A stretch of DNA of 64,000 bases from Brevibacterium sediminis (GCF_013623905.1 NZ_JABKDD010000010.1:1-64000), one strand, 5' to 3'. Positions 25,771-33,887 are shown, counted from the first letter of the stretch. Program-made: numbers and translations. Notes: a model not told the origin generated them from the sequence alone.

Positions 25771-26631
25771 TCAGCCGAGTGATGCGGTGATCATGTCCTC
25801 CATCGCCGAGGCGGTCAATGCCCGCCACTGTGCACGTGACGGTGCGGACGGGATCCGCGCGCCGCGCACCTTGGCCAGGGCCACCTCGGTGATGGGGGCA
25901 TGCTGAGGGAATGCGTCCAATCCGTGGCGACCCGCTGCCTCCTTGCCGATGATCTCACCGGTCGCGAGCGTGCGATGCATGCGCGCGGGACCGAGCACGC
26001 ACCACGCAACCGTGCCGGCGCTCAGTCCCCGCGGGGACGTGAGGAGACGATGGAACAGCGTGCGTGGAGTTCTCCGCGGTCGGTCGCGCAGCTGTGCGGC
26101 CAACGGAGTCCAGTACTCGCGCAGGTTCGTGCGGACCCATGGTCGAAGCGCCTCCGGCTGCGCATCGAGACCCCATGCAGCGATCGGTCGTCCCCGCACA
26201 GTGATGCCGCCGTCGACGAGCTCCTTCCAGATCACCGGATTGACGTCGAACGCGCCGTGCGAATCGAAGATCTCACCCGTATGGGAAGCGATCGGTCGGA
26301 TCTCGGTGACGGGGCGACTGACCTCGGATTCGGCGATGAAGACGGTATTGCAGCACGCACTCACACCTCGTCCGCGCGCCGCCCCTACTACTAGGCGGGG
26401 CACCTGCGAGAGGTGGAGCAGCCGCAGCCGCCGAATGAGATCCGGACGGTCCAGCCACTCATCGGCGATGACCGCGACGAGGTCGATGTCGCTGCGGCCC
26501 GGACGATAGGCGCCGAGGGCGATCGATCCGGTGACGGCGCAGGCGATGATGCCGCCGGGTAGGATCCGATCGGCGGCACGCAGGTAGGACCTGATGGCCG
26601 TTGCGGCATCTGGCGGCAGCGGTACGGACAT
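25771..26631 (-). CDS. Nucleotidyltransferase, aminoglycoside adenylyltransferase-like (DUF4111 type)
   Basis: A 286-residue protein with an N-terminal nucleotidyltransferase fold: AVTGSIALGAYRPGRSDIDLVAV gives the GS and DxD metal-binding signatures (Gly35-Ser36, Asp48, Asp50). The helical C-terminal half has VAWCVLGPARMHRTLATGEIIGK, like the C-terminal domain of ANT(3'')/AadA enzymes. It may adenylylate an aminoglycoside or another small molecule; intrinsic homologues often have no resistance role. ATG at 26631 is chosen because upstream residues are not conserved-looking and would run into the MerR gene. It is divergent from that gene. Confidence 0.75.
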   Translation of the reverse strand: MSVPLPPDAATAIRSYLRAADRILPGGIIACAVTGSIALGAYRPGRSDIDLVAVIADEWLDRPDLIRRLRLLHLSQVPRLVVGAARGRGVSACCNTVFIAESEVSRPVTEIRPIASHTGEIFDSHGAFDVNPVIWKELVDGGITVRGRPIAAWGLDAQPEALRPWVRTNLREYWTPLAAQLRDRPRRTPRTLFHRLLTSPRGLSAGTVAWCVLGPARMHRTLATGEIIGKEAAGRHGLDAFPQHAPITEVALAKVRGARIPSAPSRAQWRALTASAMEDMITASLG

Positions 26632-26719
26632 GGGATCAGCGTACACAGGGACAGAGGCCTGGACTGAGGAACTGTCCGGTGGGTCCGACGTGGCTGCGCA
26701 ACGACTATCTCCCGCGCTC

Positions 26720-26750
26720 TTGACCTTCAGCCAGGGTGAAAGTCGATGAT
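26720..26750 (+). promoter_or_regulatory. MerR-type operator-promoter
   Basis: TTGACC (26720-26725) and GATGAT (26745-26750) are separated by 19 bases, the overlong spacing of MerR-activated promoters. The spacer holds GACCTTCA (26722-26729) and TGAAAGTC (26737-26744), an inverted repeat with one mismatch. The ATG at 26757 follows the -10 by 6 bases, so the message would be leaderless and self-regulated. Confidence 0.6.
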
Positions 26751-26756
26751 GGGTCC

Positions 26757-27854
26757 ATGGACCCCACCCGCGAACCCGACACCGCACGAGTGCCGCAGTC
26801 GACGAGCCGGTCGCTGCAGACGATCGGTGACTTCGCTCGTGCCGTCGGACTCAGCGCCAGCGCCCTGCGGGGGTACGACAGCAGCGGCCTTCTGTCGCCC
26901 GCACATGTCGAGGACCGTACCGGCTATCGGTACTACGGGCTCGACCAGCAGCAGCGTGCGATCTGGATCCGACGCCTGCGTGACGCAGGCTTTCGGCTGC
27001 GCACGATCGGGACCATCCTCGACAGCGAACCGGTGATCGCCGAGGCCATCCTCGACGACTGGCTCGCCGAGGCCATCGGACGAGCCGAGTCCGCCGCGGC
27101 GCTGGTCGACGACCTGAGATCAGTGCTCCGATCCCGGACCGAGACGACGCTCAGCCGCGCTCGGGTCGACTCCGCCGTGCTCGCCGCCGCGGTGCGTCAG
27201 CTGGCGCAGACGAAGGGGACGGCCCCCGCCGATTCGCCCTTCGACCACCTGAGCGTGGAGATCAAACCCGACTCCCTCACCTTGGCCGTGACCGACGGTT
27301 ATGTGCTGATGGCGCGCACGCACATCCCCGCCGAGATCGATGCTCCGACGCCCGCAGACGGTCCGAAGAGGCCGGTGGGGGTGTCGACGGTTGTCACCGC
27401 CTCGGCGCTGCTGTCGCTCCCGACCACGAGCTGCGAGGTGAGCCTCATGATCGCTGTCACCGGAGGATCCGTCGACCACCCCGCACAGGTGCGCATGTCG
27501 ATCGAGCACTCCGACGGAGAGTCGACGATCCTGTCGCAGTCCGACCGCCGGTTCCCCGACATCGGTCGCACCGTGGAGGCGGCCGCCGCGCGCCGCAGAG
27601 GCAGAAGCCGGTTCTCACGCGAAGAGATCCTGCGGCTCGTCGACGAAGCCACAGGCCGGTCCCCTGAATCCGGAGTGCGGCTGCCGAGGGACGCGTCGAG
27701 ATTCGAACTCTCCGCCGGCTCCATGAAGTCCATCGTCGACGCGGGAATCGGCGACGAACTGATCTGCGACTGGGGCAACGAGGACGACCCCCTCATCTGG
27801 CGTGCTCCCAGCCAACCCGACTTCCTGGCGCTCGTCATGCCCCGCAGAGCCTGA
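26757..27854 (+). CDS. MerR-family regulator fused to a DNA polymerase III beta-clamp-like region
   Basis: A 365-residue protein. Residues about 22-90 form a MerR winged helix (QTIGDFARAVGLSASALRGY, then GYRYYGLDQQQRAIWIRRLR). A helical linker (about 90-135) replaces the usual short coiled coil. The rest resembles DnaN: FDHLSVEIKPDSLTLAVTDG matches the clamp pattern of a strand pair followed by a TD-x-Y/L-x-L-A-x-R segment (here VTDGYVLMARTHIP). Later segments (SEDG-like SIEHSDGESTIL, RFPDIGR) also fit a clamp; LDSQ-like peptide-binding features are not obvious. ATG at 26757 is preferred over GTG at 26736, which lies within the operator. It is upstream of an MFS gene. Confidence 0.72.
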   Translation: MDPTREPDTARVPQSTSRSLQTIGDFARAVGLSASALRGYDSSGLLSPAHVEDRTGYRYYGLDQQQRAIWIRRLRDAGFRLRTIGTILDSEPVIAEAILDDWLAEAIGRAESAAALVDDLRSVLRSRTETTLSRARVDSAVLAAAVRQLAQTKGTAPADSPFDHLSVEIKPDSLTLAVTDGYVLMARTHIPAEIDAPTPADGPKRPVGVSTVVTASALLSLPTTSCEVSLMIAVTGGSVDHPAQVRMSIEHSDGESTILSQSDRRFPDIGRTVEAAAARRRGRSRFSREEILRLVDEATGRSPESGVRLPRDASRFELSAGSMKSIVDAGIGDELICDWGNEDDPLIWRAPSQPDFLALVMPRRA

Positions 27855-27865
27855 GCCCCGTCGAA

Positions 27866-29077
27866 ATGGGAGTCTCAGGCGGGGACCGGGTCCCGCTGCC
27901 GAAAGGATTCAACGCCTGGGTGCTCACCTCGGTCGTCACCGAACTCGGCACCGGGATCCTCGCGTTCGCTCTGACATGGGTGGCCTCCGGCTACGGCCCT
28001 CATCTCGCCGCCTGGGTATTCACGCTCACCGTCCTGCCTGCGGTGCTGCTCGGGCTGCTCGGCGGCGCGGTCGCCGACAGATTCGGGCCGCGTCGGGTGA
28101 TGCTCGCGTGCACACTCGCCTTCGTGCTCATCGGCTCGGGGATCGCACTCGCCGTTGCCGTCTGGTCGGCGGCTCCGCCGGTGCTCCTGGCGGCCGCCGT
28201 GCTCATCGGGTCGGCGGCAGCGTTCTATCGGCCCGCCGTCGGAGTCTTCCCACGGCTCTTCGTCCCCGAGAGATCATTGGGCACAGCCATGGCCCGATCG
28301 GGCATGGCCGGACAGCTGGCGCGCACCATCGCCCCGCCGCTGGGCGGAATCCTCATCGGGATCATCAGCCTGTCCGGGGTGGCACTGCTCGATGTGCTCG
28401 GATGCCTGATCATGCTCATCGCCCTGCTTGCGATCCGACCGCCTCGGCGAGGGGATCACCTGCCCGACCCGGTCAGCGTGCGCGGAATCGTCGACGGGGT
28501 GCGAGCGGCGCGGGCGACGCCGGGAGTGCCGGCGCTGCTGACCGGTGTGTCCCTCATGGCCGGAGCCGTGATCCCGTCGGTACTCCTCGGCATTCCCCTT
28601 GCCGCCCGCGAGCGCGGCTGGACCGCCGCCGAGGCGGGGCTCATCGAATCCGGATGGATCGCCGGGGGCCTGCTGACGAGCGGCGTGTTCGCATGGCGCG
28701 GCATTGCGAATCGGGTGTGGACTCCGATGGTCATCGGTCCGTGCGTCGTGGCCCTGGGGCTCATCGTGCTGGCTGTGTCGGCTGACTGGCGAGTGGGTCT
28801 CGCAGCGACCGCCCTCGTCGGGGCCGGGGTCGTGGTCTTCACCGCGCATGTCTTCCCGGTCTATGTGCTGCTGGCCCCTGCGTCCAAGGTATCGAGATTT
28901 CAGAGTCTGCTCATCGTCGTCCAACAGGCCCCTCAGGTCATCGTCAATCCGCTCATCGGTCTCATCGTCGGATTGCTCGGCACCGGCGCCATGATTGCGG
29001 CAGCGAGTGTCATCGCAGTGGGTGCCTCCTTCGTCGTCGGGCGAGATCGGACGCTGCAGGCCTTCAGGTCCGAGTGA
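27866..29077 (+). CDS. MFS transporter (MFS_3/exporter type)
   Basis: A 403-residue major facilitator with roughly 12 helices. The first helix (FNAWVLTSVVTELGTGILAFALTWV) and the motif A-like loop GGAVADRFGPRRVMLACTLAF (about residues 66-86) are typical of multidrug or macrolide efflux proteins. It starts 11 bases after the MerR stop, so the regulator and transporter form an operon in which a MerR-type activator senses a compound and induces its export. The substrate is unknown. Confidence 0.87.
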   Translation: MGVSGGDRVPLPKGFNAWVLTSVVTELGTGILAFALTWVASGYGPHLAAWVFTLTVLPAVLLGLLGGAVADRFGPRRVMLACTLAFVLIGSGIALAVAVWSAAPPVLLAAAVLIGSAAAFYRPAVGVFPRLFVPERSLGTAMARSGMAGQLARTIAPPLGGILIGIISLSGVALLDVLGCLIMLIALLAIRPPRRGDHLPDPVSVRGIVDGVRAARATPGVPALLTGVSLMAGAVIPSVLLGIPLAARERGWTAAEAGLIESGWIAGGLLTSGVFAWRGIANRVWTPMVIGPCVVALGLIVLAVSADWRVGLAATALVGAGVVVFTAHVFPVYVLLAPASKVSRFQSLLIVVQQAPQVIVNPLIGLIVGLLGTGAMIAAASVIAVGASFVVGRDRTLQAFRSE

Positions 29078-29081
29078 CCTG

Positions 29082-29136
29082 GTTCACGTGGTGTTGAACT
29101 CGTGTTGAGAACCCTGTGACGTGATGTTGAAACGGA
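29082..29136 (+). promoter_or_regulatory. Five 11-base direct repeats (PHO/MtrA-box-like)
   Basis: Consecutive 11-base units read GTTCACGTGGT, GTTGAACTCGT, GTTGAGAACCC, TGTGACGTGAT and GTTGAAACGGA, with units 1, 2, 3 and 5 sharing GTT(C/G)A. Period and core match tandem sites of OmpR-type response regulators such as PhoP. It lies 5 bases after the MFS stop and about 160 bases before the secreted-protein gene. Confidence 0.5.
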
Positions 29137-29177
29137 GTTTGTTGAGGCCTCTCATCGGATCGGACAGTCTGGAGGAC

Positions 29178-29207
29178 GTGAGCGAAACGACAGGATCGCT
29201 TGCGTGA
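29178..29207 (+). CDS. Possible leader peptide of 9 residues
   Basis: GGAGGA stands just before GTG at 29178, which opens a short frame MSETTGSLA ending TGA at 29207, about 85 bases before the secreted-protein start. It could be a translated leader or a chance match; nothing else supports it. Confidence 0.2.
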   Translation: MSETTGSLA

Positions 29208-29293
29208 TCGATGTTGGTTTCCGATCGCTTCCCCACTCAGCTGGTCTCGAGTTCTCGCTCACGGCAACTGCCCCTCAAGAGAACAGGAAACCG

Positions 29294-29884
29294 ATGAAAC
29301 TCGTACGCAAAATTGCAGTGACAGCCCTTTCCGCGGCTGTCATCGCCGGCGGTGTCTCCATGGCGACCGCCGCGTCCGCAGAGCCGGCTGCAGTCTCAAA
29401 GGAGGCCGCTCCGTTCACGAGCAAAGCACTCGACGGCGGCAAGGTTCCGAGCGCTCAGGACGCCACTCAGCTCACCCAGGAGCAGATCGACAACGCGCGC
29501 ACGATCATCGCCGTCGGCAAGGGCGCGGACCTGTCGACGCAGGCACAGAAGATCGCCGTGATGACGGCCCTGCAGGAATCGAGCCTCTACAACCTCGACG
29601 GCGGAGACCGCGACTCCGCCGGACTGTTCCAGCAGCGTCCGTCCATGGGCTGGGGCACTCTGGCCCAGGTGACCGACCCGGTCTACGCCTCGAAGTCGTT
29701 CTATGGCGTCAACCCCGAAGGCTCGAACCTCGGCCTCATCCAGATCGAAGGATGGGAGACGATGGTCCCGGGAGCCGCAGCTCAGGCAGTGCAGGGCTCC
29801 GCCTTCCCCGCCGAGTACGACAAGTGGGATCCCTTGGCGACCGAGCTCGTCAACGGCAACCAGGATGTTGCCCCGATCAGCTGA
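29294..29884 (+). CDS. Secreted lysozyme-like protein, paralogue 1
   Basis: A 196-residue exported protein with a Sec signal (KLVRKIAVTALSAAVIAGG, cleavage near ASA at residue 29). The mature part has a linker and then QIDNARTIIAVGKGADLSTQ, MTALQESSLYNLDGGDRDSAG and LFQQRPSMGWGT. This pattern, with its Glu in LQES, resembles the lysozyme/transglycosylase-like region seen with actinobacterial NlpC/P60 wall hydrolases. A role in peptidoglycan turnover is inferred. Its close paralogue is at 31139. ATG at 29294 is chosen because AGGAAA precedes it and the signal peptide starts there. The NlpC/P60 gene follows 85 bases later. Confidence 0.8.
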   Translation: MKLVRKIAVTALSAAVIAGGVSMATAASAEPAAVSKEAAPFTSKALDGGKVPSAQDATQLTQEQIDNARTIIAVGKGADLSTQAQKIAVMTALQESSLYNLDGGDRDSAGLFQQRPSMGWGTLAQVTDPVYASKSFYGVNPEGSNLGLIQIEGWETMVPGAAAQAVQGSAFPAEYDKWDPLATELVNGNQDVAPIS

Positions 29885-29969
29885 GACCCGTTCCGCTGAC
29901 CTGAAGTCGCACCACCCGAAACCGCACATTCCGAAATCACACATGCACACCCGAGAACGATCAGGAGAG

Positions 29970-30575
29970 ATGATGAAGGTTTCACGCACACTCACCACCA
30001 CCGTCCTCACCGCAGGTCTCCTCGCAGGCGGCACCATGATGGCCACCGCACCCGCTCAGGCCGACGCTGCCCCGGCACACAGCTACGCAGCACAGGGAGA
30101 TTCCGGCAAGGCCACGACCGCGCAGTCGGAGTCCGGCCAGAAGACATCCACCCAGGCCGATGATCGTCGCGATGAGATCATCAGCCGCGCCCAGACCTGG
30201 GTCGACCAGGGGGTGCCCTACAACTGGGACACCACCCATCCGGATCCACAGGGAAAGCAGTACCGCATGGACTGCTCGGGATTCGTCTCGATGGCCTGGG
30301 GACTCGACGACAGCCTCAACACCGTGACCCTGCCGGATGTCTCCCACAAGATCGATAAGGACGAACTGAAGCCCGGCGACGTCCTGATGAAGGGCGGCCC
30401 CGGCACCGAAGGCGCCAACGGCCACGTCGTGATCTTCAACGGTTGGGCCAACGACGATAAAACCGCCTATCACGCCCTCGAGGAGAACGGTTCGCTCGGC
30501 TCGGTCGCCCACGAAGTCTCCTACCCGTACGACCAGGACGACAGCTTCGTCCCCTACCGCCTGAACGGTCTGTGA
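29970..30575 (+). CDS. Secreted NlpC/P60-family peptidase
   Basis: A 201-residue exported cysteine peptidase, predicted to cut the peptide stems of peptidoglycan. The signal peptide (TLTTTVLTAGLLAGGTMMATAPAQA) is cleaved near residue 31. After a Ser/Gln/Lys linker the NlpC fold holds the catalytic cysteine in MDCSGFVSMAWG (Cys102), DELKPGDVLMKGG, and the histidine in NGHVVIFNGW (His152). The third polar residue is probably in the YHALEENG segment. Only one catalytic domain is present, shorter than RipA-type proteins. GGAGA precedes the start. It sits between two lysozyme-like paralogues, suggesting joint action on the wall. Confidence 0.87.
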   Translation: MMKVSRTLTTTVLTAGLLAGGTMMATAPAQADAAPAHSYAAQGDSGKATTAQSESGQKTSTQADDRRDEIISRAQTWVDQGVPYNWDTTHPDPQGKQYRMDCSGFVSMAWGLDDSLNTVTLPDVSHKIDKDELKPGDVLMKGGPGTEGANGHVVIFNGWANDDKTAYHALEENGSLGSVAHEVSYPYDQDDSFVPYRLNGL

Positions 30576-31138
30576 TCTGAACTGCCCGTGATCCGGCACT
30601 GATCCGATGCCGATCCGGCGGCTCCGATCCGCCGACCGTACTCCGCGCACCTGAGCGCACATCGTCGCCGCGCCCCTCCCATGGGACGCGGCGACGACGC
30701 GTCCGACGAGGAGGGCCGCCTCGGAGGAACAGGGCCGGCCTCGAAGTGCAGGATCGCCGAGGATCGACCCCCATCGATCGCCGCCGGCGCCTGAAATTTC
30801 CCTGGCTCGCGCCTGCGAACCGCCGGACGAGCGGATCGAGACCCCGGTCACGGGCGGGTGGGAGCACTGCTGGTGACCGCGCGGCGTTCAGCGAACTCTG
30901 ATCGCATGCACACGGATCCGTGACGACTCGTTGCGGCGAGAATAAGTCATCTCGAAGTCTCTCTGCATTGAACAGGGCCAATCGGTCCGTCAGTGTTGTG
31001 TGGGGCGATTCCACGGCACCTTCTGCATTGGTGTTCCTGTGCCGACCACAGGGCAGATGCCGCAGAACCCACCACGTGTGCCGCGCACCAGGAATCGCCG
31101 ACCGGGTCGAGCACCCGATCAAGAGAAAGTGAGAACAG
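30576..31138. other. Gene-free region between secreted-protein genes
   Basis: 563 bases with no supported gene. It begins with the hairpin at 30663-30696. CGGTCAC (30845-30851) and GTGACCG (30873-30879) form an inverted repeat that may be an operator for the second lysozyme-like gene. The last 200 bases are less GC-rich, as expected of promoter DNA. Confidence 0.4.
30663..30696. terminator. Hairpin after the NlpC/P60 gene
   Basis: CGTCGCCGCG (30663-30672) and CGCGGCGACG (30687-30696) are perfectly complementary over 10 bases with a 14-base loop, about 90 bases after the NlpC/P60 stop. No U-run follows. Confidence 0.55.
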
Positions 31139-31732
31139 ATGAAACGTGCGCGCACACTTGCGGTGACTGCACTGTCCGCAGCCATTCTCGCCGGGGGAGT
31201 CTCCCTGGCAACGGCGACCTCGGCCTCGGCCGACCCGATCTCCGGAGGCGTCAGCCAGGAGGGTGAAGCAACCCAGTCCGACGCCGGCTCGACCGGAGGG
31301 ATCGACGACCCCGATGAGCTGAGCGAGGAGCAGATCGACAACGCGCGCACCATCATCGGCGTCGGCAAGGGCGCGGACCTGTCGAAGGAGGCTCAGACGA
31401 TCGCCGTGATGACCGCGCTGCAGGAATCGAGCCTCAACGACCTCGACGGAGGCGACCGCGACTCCGCCGGCGCCTTCCAGCAGCGTCCCTCGATGAACTG
31501 GGGATCGGCCGACGAAGTCACCGACACCGTGTACGCATCGAAAGCCTTCTACGGCGTCGACTCCGGAACCGACAATCCGGGGCTGACCCAGATCGACAAC
31601 TGGGAGAGCATCGAACCCGGTGACGCCGCACAGGAAGTGCAGCACTCCGGATACCCCGACGCTTACGACAAGTGGGAGCCGCTGGCGAAGAAGCTCGTCG
31701 ACGAGAACCAAGACGTCGACTCCATCGACTGA
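31139..31732 (+). CDS. Secreted lysozyme-like protein, paralogue 2
   Basis: A 197-residue exported protein, a clear paralogue of the product at 29294: the signal peptide (RTLAVTALSAAILAGGVSL, cleavage near ASA at residue 31) and the mature core align over most of their length, with QIDNARTIIGVGKGADLSKE, LQESSLNDLDGGDRDSAG and FQQRPSMNWG. The linker is more acidic and shorter. AGAGAAAG precedes the ATG. It has its own promoter region, so the two copies may respond to different signals. A role in wall turnover is inferred from the family pattern, not proven. Confidence 0.8.
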   Translation: MKRARTLAVTALSAAILAGGVSLATATSASADPISGGVSQEGEATQSDAGSTGGIDDPDELSEEQIDNARTIIGVGKGADLSKEAQTIAVMTALQESSLNDLDGGDRDSAGAFQQRPSMNWGSADEVTDTVYASKAFYGVDSGTDNPGLTQIDNWESIEPGDAAQEVQHSGYPDAYDKWEPLAKKLVDENQDVDSID

Positions 31733-31797
31733 TGACCGCGGGTCCGAGAGTCCTGTCCACTCGGCATCTGGCTATGGATTCGTCCACAACCCCGAGA

Positions 31798-31824
31798 TAA
31801 AATGTACCTACAGTAGTGACATTT
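31798..31824. promoter_or_regulatory. Promoter and 25-base palindromic operator of the toxin-antitoxin operon
   Basis: AAATGT (31800-31805) and ACATTT (31819-31824) flank the central palindrome CTACAGTAG (31808-31816), giving a 25-base symmetric site. TAAAAT (31798-31803) could be the -10 box, so bound protein would block it. The antitoxin start is 10 bases downstream. Confidence 0.6.
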
Positions 31825-31834
31825 CGGGAGGTGG

Positions 31835-32083
31835 ATGATGACCACGATGTCGAGTCGGGAATTCAACCGGGACGTATCGGCGGCCAAACGTGCGGCCAGA
31901 CACGGACCGGTCACCATCACCGAACATGGTCGTCGCGCGCACGTTCTGCTGACTGCCGATGAGTACGATCAACTCAGCGGCAGATCGGACCTCGTCGGAG
32001 ATACCCTCGTCATCCACGACGATGATTCGGACCTCGATCTGCCGCATCGTTCTCAGCGATCGCTGCGGGTGCCCGAACTGTGA
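31835..32083 (+). CDS. Antitoxin, Phd/YefM family
   Basis: An 82-residue antitoxin. The N-terminal Phd/YefM fold shows SSREFNRDVSAAKRAARHGPVTITEHGRRAHVLLTADEY, where the EHGRR segment is the usual DNA-binding hairpin, and the acidic C-terminus (DDDSDLDLPHRSQRSL) is the region that wraps the toxin. It would neutralise the PIN toxin encoded next and repress the operon through the palindrome just upstream. GGGAGG precedes the ATG; a second methionine follows at once. Its stop overlaps the toxin GTG start by 4 bases. Confidence 0.88.
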   Translation: MMTTMSSREFNRDVSAAKRAARHGPVTITEHGRRAHVLLTADEYDQLSGRSDLVGDTLVIHDDDSDLDLPHRSQRSLRVPEL

Positions 32084-32490
32084 GATATCTGCTCGACACC
32101 AACATCATCAGTGACGCTCGCCGCGGCAACCGGACTCCCGTCGGCTCCTGGATCGCCGCACAGAGGATCGACGATCTGGCCATCAGCGCCATTACGGTCC
32201 TCGAACTCGACGTCGGAGTCCGACGGAAAGAGCGGCGGGACGCACGCGCTGGATCCGTCCTTCGGCAGTGGTTCGACGAACAGGTTTCTCAGCTCTTCGA
32301 CAGAAGAATTCTTGCCGTCGATGCCGAAGTGGCTGTGCAGGCATCGCGATTGCACGTCCCTGACGCGATGCCCGACATGGACAGCCTGATCGCAGGGACC
32401 GCACTCGCACACTCTCTGACCCTGGTGACGAGGAACGTCGCTGACTTCGCGAATACGGGAGTCAGGTTGCTCAATCCCTGGGAGGACTGA
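32080..32490 (+). CDS. Toxin, VapC-type PIN-domain ribonuclease
   Basis: A 136-residue PIN-domain endoribonuclease. The acidic metal-binding residues are in the expected places: Asp6 in LLDTNIIS, Glu42 in VLELDVG, Asp in PDMDSLIAGTAL near residue 101, and Asp in VTRNVADF near residue 120. Such toxins cut tRNA or rRNA when not bound by antitoxin. It starts with GTG within the antitoxin stop (GTGA), so antitoxin is made first. The pair combines a Phd/YefM antitoxin with a VapC-like toxin (FitB-like pairing), which is common. Confidence 0.9.
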   Translation: MRYLLDTNIISDARRGNRTPVGSWIAAQRIDDLAISAITVLELDVGVRRKERRDARAGSVLRQWFDEQVSQLFDRRILAVDAEVAVQASRLHVPDAMPDMDSLIAGTALAHSLTLVTRNVADFANTGVRLLNPWED

Positions 32491-32502
32491 CCTCCTTCGC
32501 GG

Positions 32503-33771
32503 TCACTCTGCCAGCGCGCCGGCGGCGAGCCGGCGAACCACCTCGGTGAGGTGATGGAGACCCGAGACGAGGTCCTCGTCCTTTGTGAACTCGGCCAGAC
32601 TGTGCGAGACCCCGTCGACGCTGGGAATGAAGAGCATGACGGTGGGCACTTCGTCCTTCATGTTCGTGGAATCGTGCCCGGCCACGGTCATCACCTTCGC
32701 CGAGGTGAGTCCCAAGTCCTCGGCAGCGGTGCGTGCCAGTTCGACCCCGTCTTCGGAGTACGGGTTCTGATCCCAGCTGTGCTCGGCGACGATCTCGATC
32801 TCCACGCGATCATCGGCGCTGACCTGGGCGATCGTGGCCATGAGCTTCTCATGGGCGGCGGCGATCACCTCGGCGCTGGGGGAGCGCAGATCGAGAAGCA
32901 GGCTGACCTCGCTGGCGACGACGACCGGAGAATTCGGGTAGACGGTGAGCTGACCGCACGCAGTATGCAGGGCACCGGGCTCGAAGTCGTCGACGAGCTC
33001 ACGCGCAGCGACCACCAGGCGGGCCGCACCGAGCAGGGCATCCTGACGATCGGCCATGAGCGTCGACCCGCTGTGCGCCTGTGCGCCGGTGACCTTGAAC
33101 TCGTACTTGTGCGCCGCCCACGTGGCATTGACCAGCCCGATCGTCACCCCGTCCTCTTCCATGCTGCGACCCTGCTGGACGTGGATCTCCGCATAGGAGG
33201 CGATCTCCGGGACCGTGAAGTCTCCGCGCTCTCCCAACTCGTCGAGCGCCTCGGCGACGGTGATTCCAGCAGCATCACGCGTGGTCAGTGCCGCTTCCAG
33301 CTCGGCCTTGCCGGTGAAGACATTCGATCCCATCATGGAGGGCTTGAACCGGGAGCCCTCTTCGTTGAACCAGTTGACCACTGCGAGGTTGAACTTCGCC
33401 TTCGACGGGTCCGCTCGCATCTCATCGGCGATCGCGAAACATGCATGCGCCGAAGCCATCACCCCGTAGGCACCGTCGAAACGGCCGGCCGTCGGCTGCG
33501 AATCCATATGCGAACCAGTCAGCACATACGGGGCCCCGGGCACGAGCTCAAGGAGCCCGAACTGATTGCCGATCGGATCCCGGTGCACGCTGAAACCGTG
33601 CTTGACGAGCAGCTCGGCGAACCACTTCCGCTGCTGACCATCGGCGGCGCTCGCCGCCTGCCGGTCGACTCCGTTCGTGCCCTCGACGGCGCCGAAACGC
33701 GAATGCACGGCCCAATCGGCGAGGAACTCGGCTTCGCGATCGGCGTTGATCAGAGAGGGTGAAACGGTCAT
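32503..33771 (-). CDS. M20-family N-carbamoyl-amino acid / allantoate amidohydrolase
   Basis: A 422-residue zinc amidase of the AllC/HyuC group, hydrolysing allantoate, ureidoglycine or N-carbamoyl amino acids. The metal sites are in GSHMDSQPTAGRFDGAYGV and NWFNEEGSRF, and HVQQGRSMEEDGVTIG, GAQAHSGSTLMADRQDA and TVAGHDSTNM are the expected later blocks. The start at 33771 follows CGAAAGGACC; longer frames upstream read through the intergenic region. It is the last gene of the MHS transporter / ThDP enzyme operon, controlled in all likelihood by the divergent PucR regulator, which suggests ureide or amide nitrogen use. Confidence 0.88.
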   Translation of the reverse strand: MTVSPSLINADREAEFLADWAVHSRFGAVEGTNGVDRQAASAADGQQRKWFAELLVKHGFSVHRDPIGNQFGLLELVPGAPYVLTGSHMDSQPTAGRFDGAYGVMASAHACFAIADEMRADPSKAKFNLAVVNWFNEEGSRFKPSMMGSNVFTGKAELEAALTTRDAAGITVAEALDELGERGDFTVPEIASYAEIHVQQGRSMEEDGVTIGLVNATWAAHKYEFKVTGAQAHSGSTLMADRQDALLGAARLVVAARELVDDFEPGALHTACGQLTVYPNSPVVVASEVSLLLDLRSPSAEVIAAAHEKLMATIAQVSADDRVEIEIVAEHSWDQNPYSEDGVELARTAAEDLGLTSAKVMTVAGHDSTNMKDEVPTVMLFIPSVDGVSHSLAEFTKDEDLVSGLHHLTEVVRRLAAGALAE

Positions 33772-33887
33772 AGCGGGTCCTTTCGAGAGGTGTCGCGGGC
33801 GGGTGGGTTGCGACTGTGCGGGGGACGTGTGCGGCGCCGGCGGTGCCGGTGTCAGGTCGGTGGTGCCGGGTGGGCACCCAGGATGGA

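Noticed and set aside
29204..29293. Extended N-terminus of the first lysozyme-like protein
   Set aside because: It would place about 30 residues before a standard signal peptide; ATG at 29294 has a ribosome-binding site and fits the paralogue.
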